NCBI RefSeq assembly: GCF_019059575.1
Contig: NW_024881670.1
Coordinates: 62,001 to 126,000 of the forward strand
Length of the DNA: 64,000 bases
Direction: 5' to 3'
Origin: Amphibalanus amphitrite
Taxonomy: Eukaryota; Arthropoda; Thecostraca; Balanomorpha; Balanidae
Shown one piece after another: positions 1-11,200 of the stretch. Under the pieces are notes generated by a model, which was not told where the DNA came from, did not search any database, and saw nothing but the letters and a program-made list of their open reading frames with translations. Position numbers and translations under genes: made by a program. Position 1 is the first letter of the stretch. Every line of letters starts with the position of its first letter.

Positions 1-2768
1 GACGGGGCAACACAAAACCCGGCGGCGAGGTAAAAGCGTTGTGTTTTGATTGCGATAGATTCACATACACACTGCGGCGCGCCACTGGTGTTGACCCATA
101 TTACGACAGCTCTCGGGCTGCCCCGACGCCGCCGCCGCCCCGACCATCCGCCCGCCGCGGAGTGGCCGTTTTTGCGGTTGCGATCGACACCCGGCCCTCC
201 AGTGCGTGCCGCCGGCCCCGGGCGGGCCGGACGACCGCCGCCGGCCAGCCGGCTGCATTCCTGCACCGTTGGACCGGTGGGGCGGAGGCCCAGACCGACC
301 CGGCCCTCACTGCCACCGTCTATTTCGTCCCGGGCTCACCCGTCCGCCGGCTGCCGCGGGGACCGCACTAACTACCGGCAGGTAGGACGCGGCCCCGGCA
401 AAAACGCGACTGGTCGGCGGCCGCGGCTGCTGGCCTGTCCGGCACCACACTGCGCGGGTGCCCAAGATGGACGGGTAGCTGACCACTGCCTGGCCGGATA
501 GAATGACCTGTTTGTGACCACCGGCAAAGATAAGTGACCTGGAAACCGCTGACCAACGGACCAGAAGAGGTTGAACTATGCCCACTCCGGTCGGCATGCA
601 GGTGACCGTTGGTGACCGAAGAGGTCGTGCTTGGCACACGGATTGTCCAGCTGCAGCTGCATGAACTTGGTGTTCATTCACGTGGAACGGGCCGCTTCGG
701 TCTGTCGCTGCTCGCCACTGCCTACCTCCCGCTGTCCGCTGCCTGCTCCACGTGCGGTGGCTGAACGACCGGCTCATTTAGTCCCGGTGAGCCCGGTTGG
801 GCCACGCGCGGCTCAATGTTGCCTCAAGCGGATCAGAATAAAGCTCGGCTAAAATACACCCTCGGCCACCGCGGTGTGTTGCGGTGCAGATGAGACAACC
901 ACCGCGGGAAGCCGACGACTTGCCCAGCCGGCGCAACGCTAAACCGTTCGGAGACGAACGCAATCTGCATACCGGATCGGTATGCAGTGGCGAGGTTCTG
1001 CCGGTCACTGGTCGCGCGCTGCTCGCGTGGGGTGTCCGATGGTGTCTGCGGGACGCCGCCCGTTTGTCCAGCCACCCCGACCGGTCGGTGATCCCGAGGA
1101 GTTCTGAATTCCTCCAGCGTCGAGAGGTCGTCTTGAGTGTCGGAGTCCGTTGAGGTGGCTGGGTGTGGGGTTTCCGCGTGGTGAAGAGAGCCACGGGAGA
1201 CTCCCTTCTTGAGAGTGTGTCCACATGGATTTAGAGCAGGAGGTTGTGTGAAGATGATCGCGAGTACACTGTCGGCGCTGTTCCAAGTCTTCGGACGACT
1301 GTCTGTGTCAGCAGTGCGGGCGTGTCTTTGCCACTGAGCCGTGGGTCTCTTAGGACTTACCCTCCTTCCGTTCACTGACCTGACTCAAGCTATGTTTGAT
1401 ACACACCTCACGGAATTATTCGAAGGCGGTTAGCTCTCGGAACACGTGTCTTGTTCCATGTGTTGGAAATGCCGGAGGGGCTCTGTTTTCTGTGTTAGTG
1501 GTAGCCGAGCAACCAGTGAAGCTGGATGAGGGAATGTTTCGCATTGGACGTCATCAGGCATTGATTTGCCTCAGGGCCGTGTAAGAGGTCAGTTCTGTCT
1601 GGCTTCAGTTAGACCATGCTTCATGAATCTTATAAGTCAAGAGTGAGAATATGCATGCCCAACTGGGCTACGGGGTGTGGGCTGTGCCCAACTGTTGGTG
1701 TTTGCGCCTCACTGAAGCGGCCTGGGGTGCCGTCCGTGGCCACCACACCAGGAGGGCTCTCACCACGACATGGTTTATTCATAGCCTCACCGTGACTCTG
1801 TCTGAAGATATATGGGAGAGGAGAGGAAGTAGGAATAGGGAGGAAGTGGTTCAGTGGTGTTAAGAGCGGCGGATCAGAGGTGAGTTACCAGTTGCCGCGT
1901 GGGGAAGCACAAACAAAGAGCACGTATAACGGCCAGGCTTGATAATTTGTGCTCCCAATTTGCTGGGCATGTAATGAAGCAGACCCGGGCGAGGGGTGGA
2001 TTATAAAAGCAAGTTTCACTGTGTCGATATTCCAAGCAGCCAGTTTGTAAAAGCTTTAAACAGGCATTTGGAAATATAATGCACCTTTTTTATTCCTGTC
2101 TCCTGAGATGTCGAACACGCTCTGAATATCGTCGGGTTTGGTGTTTTCTCATTATTGTAATTTCAGATTGATCGTTACATGCGATGAGGTTAATCGTTCA
2201 CCACACCCCGGTATCCTGTCCACAAGGTCCGGGTCCTGTTCAGCGCTGTTCTGAGCTACGGTAGCATAACCATGCCGTGTATGGACTAGCTTATGCTGAC
2301 GTGATCGGTGGTTGATGCATGGTCTGGAGAGCTTCATTTGGTGCGTCTAGACTGCAGAGTCTGGCTTCTGTCTGTTCACGTGTGGATGCTCCTAGCTGTC
2401 ACCAAGTTTTCCGCCGCCATGTGTGGTCAGACCTGGTCACTGGTGGGTTATCAGTAATGAGCTCTTCTCTTTTGGTGCGGTGGCTCCAACTCTTATTGGT
2501 ATGGGAGACCCTCTGCCGAGTCCGCCGATGCCGCCCTCGCGTGTGGTCACTGGTCAGAGCTGTCTGATTTGTACCCTCCCGCCAGTATAGTGACCCTGTG
2601 GTCAGGGCACACCATCATGACACGAGTCATCATCAGTCGAGTCACGTCCCGGAAGATTCAAATGGGGCTGATCCGATCTCGGGCGCCATTCCTGAAATGG
2701 CATTACGCTTCTCATTCCTTATCCCTCATTCCTCGGTTTCTGGCGGCCGGCGTTTGCGACGACTGCTA
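1..2768. other. No gene recognised; GC-rich start, then mixed composition
   Basis: The first 1.3 kb is GC-rich with several overlapping open frames on both strands, none with a recognisable domain. It could be a CpG-rich upstream region or 5' exon area, but no promoter was defined. The missing first Slp exon (an acidic helix before RLKAEL) was looked for here without success. Confidence 0.5.
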
Positions 2769-3268
2769 TAGGGGCATTCCACGTCAAGTGAGACAAAAAA
2801 TGACCATTTTGAACCTCACCTCCTCCGATTTTTGCGAAACTTTGTGAAACTACTCATCTATATGTGAAAAGAAAGGAAACATGTTTTTGTAAAGATATGA
2901 CGTCACGTTTCAGAGATACACGTCATCAAACATTGACTTAGGCAAGGCACATTATCATCTTTAAAGCGTCATAACCATTGAAGTTTTAGACATATCACCA
3001 TGAGACAAAGTGTGAAATGGAGGAAATAGACCAGGCTTTAATTTGAGGATAACAATATTGACGTAATAGGCTAATTAATGAACTAAATTAGTATTCAAAA
3101 AATAAATTTTGATTTTCTGAAAAATGGGTACCCTTCGATTTTGCTGATTTTTACATATTTTATTCTCCCATACATTAGCTACATCATATAAAAAATCCAG
3201 AATGGGCCGACGTCTACGTAACTGTCTTTTGGACTTCGTAATGTCTGGCACTCGCGTGTTTCGTTTTA

Positions 3269-3471
3269 GCAACCAAGGAGAGGCGCTACCCGGAGATGCT
3301 TCTTTCTACCCAAAACCAAAGCAAACCTAGCCTGACCTGACGTGACCTGACCTAATCTAACACGCGTAAATATGTACAGCCCTCACGGCAGTTGCCGACT
3401 GGCCAAATGCTACCCAAATGCCCGGAGAATGCAATTGGGCATTCTCCGGGCAGCGCCTCTCTTTGGTTGCA
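3269..3471. repeat. Small foldback element with nested palindrome
   Basis: GCAACCAAGGAGAGGCGCT at about 3269 pairs with an inverted near-copy ending about 3471. Inside, TGCCCGGAGAATGC (from 3419) pairs with GCATTCTCCGGGCA (to 3453) as a perfect 14-bp stem with a 6-base loop. It sits inside the larger inverted-repeat element. Confidence 0.55.
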
Positions 3472-3529
3472 AAAAGGAAATACGCCTGACTCTCCCAGCG
3501 CTAGGGGAGAAAGGCCCGGTTTAGCCAAA

Positions 3530-4275
3530 AAAGGTATTAAAAAAAACGGAATTTGAATTGTAGGTGGGGCGGTGGGGAACTTTATCGTGTGCCAATTTCA
3601 TGGCCCTAGATCAATATCTTCAAGATCAAATGAGGTTAATCGTGATGAAATTTGCTATAGTGACTATTTTGCGTTTATACGCCCATAGCTCTAAGAGTTA
3701 CCGGCCGATTTTCCTATTTCTTCCTTTATACGACTTTTGTAGTGTTATGAGAATCTCTAGTTAATCTGACCATAGATTTGGCAGTTAGTGGCCTGCTAAG
3801 AGTAAGAAGATGTCGCCGGCAAAGACGGGGATCGGCCGACGCGGGAAACGTTTCAGTCACAGATTGTGTTTGCACCCTAATAATTCAATTTTTACCAGTT
3901 GATTTTCGTATTTATTTGAACATTAGATTGCCTGTACATTTTTAAGCCTTCACACAAAATTTGACACGAATCGATCATAATCAGCGGTAAGAAGCGCAGT
4001 GCAAAGATGGAACCGTCCCGCGCCGGCACAGTCTACCATTCAGGCGGCAACGGCCGGTGCCGGCCGCCGCGCCGCTCCGGCAAGATGTTTGACTTTACAC
4101 CGTTATTACTAGAAAAGTTGTGGACCGATTTACCTATTGCTTGCACGGGAGGATTTGCAATTCAATTCTGGACAGATGCTGAAAGTTTGGCGTTAATATG
4201 ATAATTATGGCGTGATTTACTGGCGAAAAACAGGTGGGGTTGGCGAAATCAGCCCCTTCCATCGCCCGTGCTACG
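3530..4275. mobile_element. Diverged, reversed relative of TTAA element D
   Basis: This segment matches the reverse complement of 39370-40110 along its length. Shared landmarks include the GGTGGGG...GGGGAACT start, GTTACCGGCCGATTTTC, GATGTCGCCGGC with the CGCGGGAAACG block, GGACAGTTCCGTC-type sequence, and a final GGCGAAATC...CCCTTCCA. Its terminal repeats have decayed and no TTAA pair remains. It is inserted in the loop of the TA element. Confidence 0.65.
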
Positions 4276-4753
4276 TTGCACTACTTGTTGCTATATCATC
4301 CAAAGTTATCGTTGGCCCACTCTAATTTTCTCAGCACGTATGCCTTACGTGTAGTGGAAGACAATATCTAAATTTGAGCAAAATCGAAGGGTACCCATTT
4401 TTCACAAATTAGATTTTAAGAAATTAATTCAAAATAAGATAAATTCAAAATCACCAAAAAATGTTAAAATTGCCAAATTTAACTAGCATAACTCCTTGTG
4501 TACACGTTTCAGTTTGTTTGAAATTAATAGCTTCAAAAATGTTGAAGCTATAGGTCTTTCAAGATTGCATTACACGTCCAATTCTGCTAAAAAAGCAGAA
4601 GTTTAGCGGCTTGTATCTCTGTAGCCCGAGGGCATATGACAAAATCCTTTGACCCTCAGAGGTTTCACCCAATAGCCAACAAGTATACCAAGTTTGAATA
4701 AAATCGCAGAGGTGGCCGATTTGGGCTGTCCCGGTTGACATGGAATGCCCCTA

Positions 4754-6649
4754 TAATGACCGCCGGTGGCGAGAGATGTCCGAAAGCTGGTGTATAAACC
4801 AGGAATGGAGGTGTATTGAAGTTAGTGGAGCTTAGTGTTCTTTACCGCCAGTGAGTCGAGCTCTTGCCGGAAATGATGAATACCGCAGCAATCACGCACA
4901 CATTCAGTTGAAAAGTTGATTGGCTGCTCCACGCAAGACTTGTGTGTATAGTTACGTTTACTGAACCGTTTCAAATTCATCGATTAGGTAGGCACTTGCA
5001 TGTCGGCCGTCGGATCCTTTTTACTTGTGAACTTGGCGATATTTTCCCTTGGTCACTGCGGCTCAAAGTTCAGCCCTTCCTCTCAAATTCCTCTCTACCT
5101 CCTCTGGCGCCTCTCCTATACCCCCGTCCCCGTCTCTCTGCCCCCGTCTCTGATGGACCGATAAGTCTGTTGTGGAGGCGGGAAACAACAATGTGCATCC
5201 GTCACGACCTGTGACCCTCATAGTGTCTCGCTCCCGGCTAGACACGACTGGCGCCCGTGGTTCTGTGTTCGAGTCTATTGGCTGTTCTTTTCTATCGCCC
5301 TCCTTTCCTCTCCCCACGGCACTGCAGTCACGGTTTGGGGCCTGGGGGGGGGGGTAGTGGGAGGTGGGGAGGGGACTGAATTCACAGACCTGCGGTCGAC
5401 TACATTTACTATGTATACTCGGAGCCCGAGGCCAATTGGGACCTCAGTTCAACTCATGACCGAATTGCGCAACCCCACTCGGAAAGTGGACCGGGGAGTT
5501 CCCATGGTTAGGGCTGACCACTGTTGAAAACCATTCAACGGCAAATTACTGGTCGGCCCCCTGCCAGGTAGACAACAATTCAGTGCTGGAAAATGTAGGT
5601 TTAGGGGAGTTGTGGCACCTGTCTCCGACCGGAAAGAAACCAAATAGGTTTGAACGTCTGTGGCGCTCGAAAGTGGTTTGCGTGCTCTAAGTAATAAATA
5701 TCTATTGCATTTGAAATAAATGATTAAAACATTTAAACAGGCTCTGTATTTGCAGAGCTACTGCTTTGACGCTTGGGTAATGTGTACTATGCTGTCTGGC
5801 TGATTTGTGTGGCATTGCGGTAAGTAATGTCCTTGTCAAATTGACCGTGCGATCTTCCCACAGAGCGTTTAGTTCCACCGATCGGCACGGGAGCGTCCAT
5901 GACCTGTTGCCCAAAGTGTTTTGAGGATAAATGATTATGGAGTGGACCTCTGATATACTGACGTGACCACTGATCATGGAATGATCTGACCAGTGACCAT
6001 GGATCATTGAAACCTCACCTGTGATATCTGAAGATGCTTTTCAGTTTTGTGGGTTACTGACTTTATGATTGTGTCTTTTGAATTAGCGAACTCTCAAGTC
6101 GTTCATTATTCTTTCCCATAACGGGCTCACTGCACTAAGATGGTAATTTAACCAGGAAACCGCCCGATCAGCGATCCTTTTGCTACATTCAACGCTTGTG
6201 CAATGCATAAACGGTCTGGATTTAATGATTTGGGTTGCTTGAACACTCCTTATCTCTCTTTATAAATAGAGGAGCAGGATGCTTCAATCACGAAGTGAAA
6301 GCGTGATAATTGTCGCCCCTGTTTATTATTTCTCAGCTGGCTCATGCAGATAACCGTTGATGGGCACTTAATTTGAAAACAGCACTGATGTGACTGTAAC
6401 TCATGCTTGCAAGACTTCTACGAGTCCTATCAGCCAGCTTGTGTTACAGTGACACAGCCTGAGTGATAATGTTCCTGCAGCCTTTTACATTTCTTATCTG
6501 AGAGGTCGTGTTTACGCTGCCGCGCAATGATTTGTTGACTTTGACGTTGGGAAAATCACAACAAAAAGAAGTTTCACAAGGGTGTGTCATAGGGCTTCTC
6601 AGCTTCTTATCGTCAGATAAAACCAGTATAACGCCTTTTGTGGCGACTA
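4754..6649. other. No gene or repeat recognised
   Basis: Mixed composition with a G-run near 5342. No domain, splice-consistent exon or repeat was found by eye. Confidence 0.5.
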
Positions 6650-7321
6650 ACGGAGCGAGCGAGAGGGTGGGCCTTGCACGTGCGAAATTGCGAGGGGGTA
6701 CCTCCAACTGACTTGTGCACGGCACCTTACTAACCGGTCTCTAGCGATGTGCCAAATTTGAGCACAATCGGCCCAGCCGTTCTCGAGATCTGGAAGCGGC
6801 ACCCTGCACGTGCGCACGTGCAAAATGGGTCCCAACTGACTTGTGCACGGCACCCTACTAACTGCTCCGTAACCGTGTACCAAATTTGAGCGCAATCGGT
6901 CCAGCCGTTCTCGAGATCTGGAAACGACCCCTGCACGTGCGCACGTGCAGCAGCACCCCAACTCTGGCACATGGATATGTATTGCCTAGTGGGTGCCTAC
7001 CTACATGCCAACTCTCAGCGCAATCGGCCCAGTAGTTACAGAGATATTGCAACAATTACAAAAGTGACACCTCTTGGTTTTGCACGTGGCACGTGCATAA
7101 GGGGTCACCCACATGCATCGGGAATAGTGCAATACTTGGTAGAAGGAATGAAGCTACCCTACAAAAATTACCGCATGTAAATCGGTCAAGTGGTTGCTGA
7201 GATATAAGCCTCGCAAAAGCGTGACCACGGCCGGCCGGCCGGCCGGCCGGCCGGCCGGCCGCTCATACTCAGAAATTTCCGTTAATCTAAGGAAAGACTA
7301 CGCTCGCTTCGCTCGCTCCGT
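6650..7321. mobile_element. Inverted-repeat element with internal 128-bp tandem repeats
   Basis: ACGGAGCGAGCGA at 6650 is repeated inverted at 7309-7321. Between them a 128-bp unit beginning ttgtgcacggcaccctacta is repeated (6713-6840, 6841-6968), with partial units before and after. Each unit contains GCACGTGCGCACGTGC and CAATCGG followed by CCAGCCGTTCTCGAGATCT. A perfect (GGCC)8 run lies at 7229-7260. No target duplication was found, and no coding frame is credible. Confidence 0.5.
7229..7260. repeat. (GGCC)8 run
   Basis: Eight perfect GGCC units, self-complementary, lie near the right end of the element at 6650-7321. Confidence 0.95.
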
Positions 7322-8030
7322 AACAAACAGTCGTCTTCTGCTTGGGCCTCTGAGGCAGACTTGAGGTCAAGTGAATTTGGTTCGTGTGATAAAAGGATAA
7401 AACAGCACTTCCGTTCGTAAACAGCTGAAAAACGGACGTCTGAGCTCGATATATACAATGGTGACAGAATACACTATTACAGAATGTATAGTTTATCCTG
7501 TATCATACCTAATGACATCGCTGTGTCGGCAATGGCCAGGCGTGAAATGGGTGAAAATTATCAGGTGATTAATATTTTAGGGCAGTTTGGACGTTAACAA
7601 TTTTAAACGACTGAGTACCTATGTAGGAGTCTGCCTCTGGTACCTACAAATTTTCCGGACCAAGGCGTATACTATCGCGATAGCAGTTTTAAGCCAATTA
7701 TACTGTTTTAACACATAGGTAGGTATGTACCCCTCACGTGCACAAGCCAGTCGTTCTTGCTGTAGCGGCTGTGCACCTGAATGCATTCACAGGTCATATA
7801 GCGGTGCCATTGCCTGGGGCTCTAAGATGCAGGTGTACTTATTCTGCTTCACCATCACCACTGCTGACTGCCGGAACCCTAATGACCCTAACGGCCCCTG
7901 CAGCCACCCATCCCGCCGTCCAACCGTTTTGCATCAGCTCAGTCTCAGCGATGTGTCTCCCTAACCTGCAAGTTTTCTCGCTCGCTGCCCACCGCCGTCC
8001 AACCCACTAACGTGCTGACATCTTTTCCAG
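7322..8030. other. Intron end before the zinc-finger exon
   Basis: Nothing coding was recognised. The last bases form the pyrimidine tract and AG acceptor of exon 8031. Confidence 0.6.
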
Positions 8031-8246
8031 CCGGCTGAAAGCTGAGCTTCAGCAGTTGCGCCGCAAGGGCGCGCTGCGTGTCGGCCTGGAGAGCAGTCGA
8101 ACATGCGCCCGCTGCCGCACCGAGCTTGGGCGCATCATCAACCGGGGCGCACCCTGTCGCGCGTGCCGCATGCGGGTCTGCAAGAACTGCCGCGAATACA
8201 CCGAGAATGGCCGCGACTGGGTCTGCGCCGTCTGCCACAAACACAT
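8031..8246 (+). CDS. btsz: Slp zinc-finger exon (Slp homology domain)
   Basis: The exon encodes RLKAELQQLRRKGAL, the end of the first Slp homology helix, followed by a zinc finger with four CxxC pairs (CARC, CRAC, CKNC, CAVC) and the signature LGRIINRGAPC. This is the FYVE-related finger of Slp/rabphilin Rab effectors, which helps dock the protein on Rab27-like GTPases on vesicles. The acceptor is the pyrimidine-rich tcttttccag ending at 8030, and the donor is GTGAGTG at 8247. The first base completes a codon begun upstream, and two bases are left at the 3' end. Read without splicing it meets a stop (TGA) at 8248-8250, straddling the donor. The upstream exon with the N-terminal part of the Rab-binding helix was searched for by eye and not found. 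Confidence 0.88.
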
Positions 8247-11200
8247 GTGAGTGTTACCTGCCTGCATAACGGCTACCTATGTCATATTGCGAGCGGGCCG
8301 AATGTCAGCCTGTCACGAATCACGATGCCTGTAAGCCGCGTCTATTGATTGGGAGTTGGGACGACTGCTGCTTACTTACTGGCTACTGCCCATTTCTTTC
8401 TTAGCGTCCATTGTTTCTTATTACTCATTCTGCAAATTATTGCAATTTTCAACAATTCATTTTTGCTAGCGACCCATTCATGGTAACAAATAACAGTCAT
8501 TCCATAACCACGCACATTCAACTCATCAACATTCCCTTTCTACCCTGACCCTTAATTAAATCACGTTTTCACTTGCCCCAGTCAAGTAGCACTTGATAAT
8601 GCGTGTGCGTCTGTGGGTCATTCTGCGCCAGTGAAACGTAACTTCGCCTCGCCGCTGCCGGATTCTCACAATTAGGCGGTCGGGGAGCGCTTCCTGGCGG
8701 AGGGTGGTGCGCCATTTGACCTGCCGGTCAATGTCAGAAACAGCGGCTGGAATCTGGGTCGACTGGTGGTAAGGTGAGCTTCTGTCATGCTCGTGGCTGA
8801 CGGGCTTACGTGATGACTGCTCGGTGAAACCGATGCCAAAAATAGATCATGCGCGCTCAAATAAGGTGCAGCTGTTTTGGTGGATCGGTTGCGATACACG
8901 CAAGCTGTTGTGGCACTCTTAGCATTTTCTAGCTGACAGTGCATTGCATTGCTCGTCTTCGTCCATGAATTTTCGGATAAGCCTTACATTCACTGTTATA
9001 CTTTCTCTTACTATACACTATACATACATAACGGTTCTTCGAAGCGTCCTATCTTTTAGAAAAAAAATTAGTCCCATCAGGAATGGGACGAGTTCAGATT
9101 TCTGGCATTTATATTCGACAGAGACATGGCTCGCGACACAATTTTCTCTCGTAGGTACTAAAAAATTTGACAGTTTTCCACGTATTTTGTTTCGTTTTCT
9201 CTTTTTTACGTGCCGTTGACCCTTGGCTATTCAGTATTCAGACAATGTCAGCGGGTCATGACCTGTGTGTCAGTTGTCACACCACATCACACACCTATGC
9301 GGTCATCGCAGCTGCGCTGCTTAGTGCTTTTGTTGATGCAGGCTGACGGTGACCGTCGCCACGTCTCTGAGGGGAGGTGTGTGACCGTCACGGTATCTAC
9401 CGCGACGATGCCGGTTTCATTACATCAAAGAAGCTTCCGGCCACCGGTAGCTTGCTGTTCCGCAGTGTCAAGGTCTAAGAGACCGACTGATGCGTCGGCG
9501 GTGATGCCTCAAAACGGCTGGGATCGTCTCAGATCGTTACGAGGATAGATGCACGAGCGCATCGGGCTGAGTGAGAAAGCAGAGCTGCTCGGCCAGGCTA
9601 AAGTAAGCATGCTGGTTTGAAGAATTGCCAACCGTAGTGCGAAGTAGTTGCCAGCGCCGTTCAAACATCGTCGGCGGTGGCGCCTCAAAACGGCTGGGAT
9701 TGCCTCGGAGTAATTTCAGGATAGGTTCAAGAACGTATCGGGGCTGTGTGAGAAAGCGAAGCTGCTCCGAGGCTGTAGCGTGATAGTTTGAAGGCCTGCC
9801 AACCACTGTGCGAAGTAGCTGCGGGTGCCCTTCAGATGTCTTGGAGATGGCTTTGGGGGTCAGGCGTCAGCTACGAGTTTCCGGGATCATCCAGCTCCTT
9901 TACTGACGGACTTGGAGGGACAGGAATGAGCTCGAAGTCGACATTTCTTATCCCCCTCGTTTCAACAGTCAGAACTCGTACCGAGCTCGCGCGCCGCTCT
10001 GGGAGGCCGCCGTCGGTATCCGGTGGGTGTGGACGGCCGCGGCGCGGCAGCCGGTCATTCTCACGCGCATGGGGCGCGGTCATATCTCGCTCCGTGCGGT
10101 CGGCCGCATTGCGCGCGTCATTTCGGCGCCAGCCACCGCAGCGGTCTCAGGCATAGCGTCGCGGCGGCGCGCTCGATACCGCAGGCGCTAGACTGCGGCA
10201 GCGGCGGTATTTTAGGCGGGCGAAAGCGGCGGCAATTCTGCGTGATGACGCGGGGGAAGAGCGGCACGCACATTAGATCCCGCCAGATGACCTCGATCTC
10301 TGCTCGGAGGCTAATTACAGCTGGGGCTATTTAGTTCACCTTTTTCGTGCGTGACATTAGTTCGGTTTGTTGCTGCTGTTAGGTGAAAAATAAAACTTTC
10401 GCACACCGCCATAAATACCTGTCAAATAGAGTACTAACCACTATATTGTTTATATCTCGTCACCGAATAAGGTGTTTGTCGTAAAATTATTGGAAATCGA
10501 TATTTACAGGCACCCTGGATATTTTTCCACGCAGGCATCTCTATAGATAGGCAATAGGCAAATACCGACCTATGTATACCCATATAGACCTCGGTATAAA
10601 TACCAAGGTCTTCGCTCCACTTTCATCCCTGTTAACCGGCTGCCGTTGACCTCGAACCCCCCCCCCCCCCCCAAAAAAAAAAAACTACAGGTGACCTAAC
10701 GTAGTGAGTAGATGGTATGAAGGGATGGGTATTTTGAGCATTGAAAATGATGGATGCCGTAGCACTTAGCAGCTGTATCTTTTGAAACTACTTATATCAA
10801 TGAAAGTGTTTATCAAGACACATGCAAAAAAAAACGTTGTATACAATGTTAGATTTTAATAGAAAAATGAGTGGCGACACATTTTGAAGACAATTCGTTT
10901 CGTTTACATTCGTTGTTCATTTATACGAAGTGCAAGTTATACGGTTATATAAGCCGGCAAATAATTCTGAAAATTTCATTTTTAATGCCAGTATTGTGGA
11001 CGCATTGTGACTGGTAATTGGTATTGGCTTTCGCCCTTGCTACCACTCGACTAGCCTTCGCTTTGTACATATTTACACAATGCACATATGTTTGTCGTCA
11101 GCAGGTGCTATTTTGGCAATGACATGAACTTGTAGGTGCGATGACCAGCATAGCTTAGTGGAATCATACCAAGGGCGCATGTACAATGTATCATTATTAT

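Larger units (their letters stand above)
2769..4753. mobile_element. Long inverted-repeat DNA element with TA target duplication
   Basis: The ends TAGGGGCATTCCACGTCAA (2769-2787) and its inverted copy (4735-4753, one mismatch) are flanked by TA on both sides. A second inverted match, 26 bp and perfect, pairs 3121-3146 with 4377-4402, at equal depth from each end. Weaker pairing continues to about 3240 and 4290 (GGGCC, ACG). The arms are therefore about 380-480 bp long with a diverged middle. TA duplication fits Tc1/mariner-type or other TA-specific transposons. The loop holds a reversed relative of element D and a 200-bp foldback. No transposase frame is present. Confidence 0.68.

Noticed and set aside
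39-777. Overlapping open frames on both strands at the window start
   Set aside because: They are explained by high GC content, and none shows a domain or the Slp N-terminal helix.
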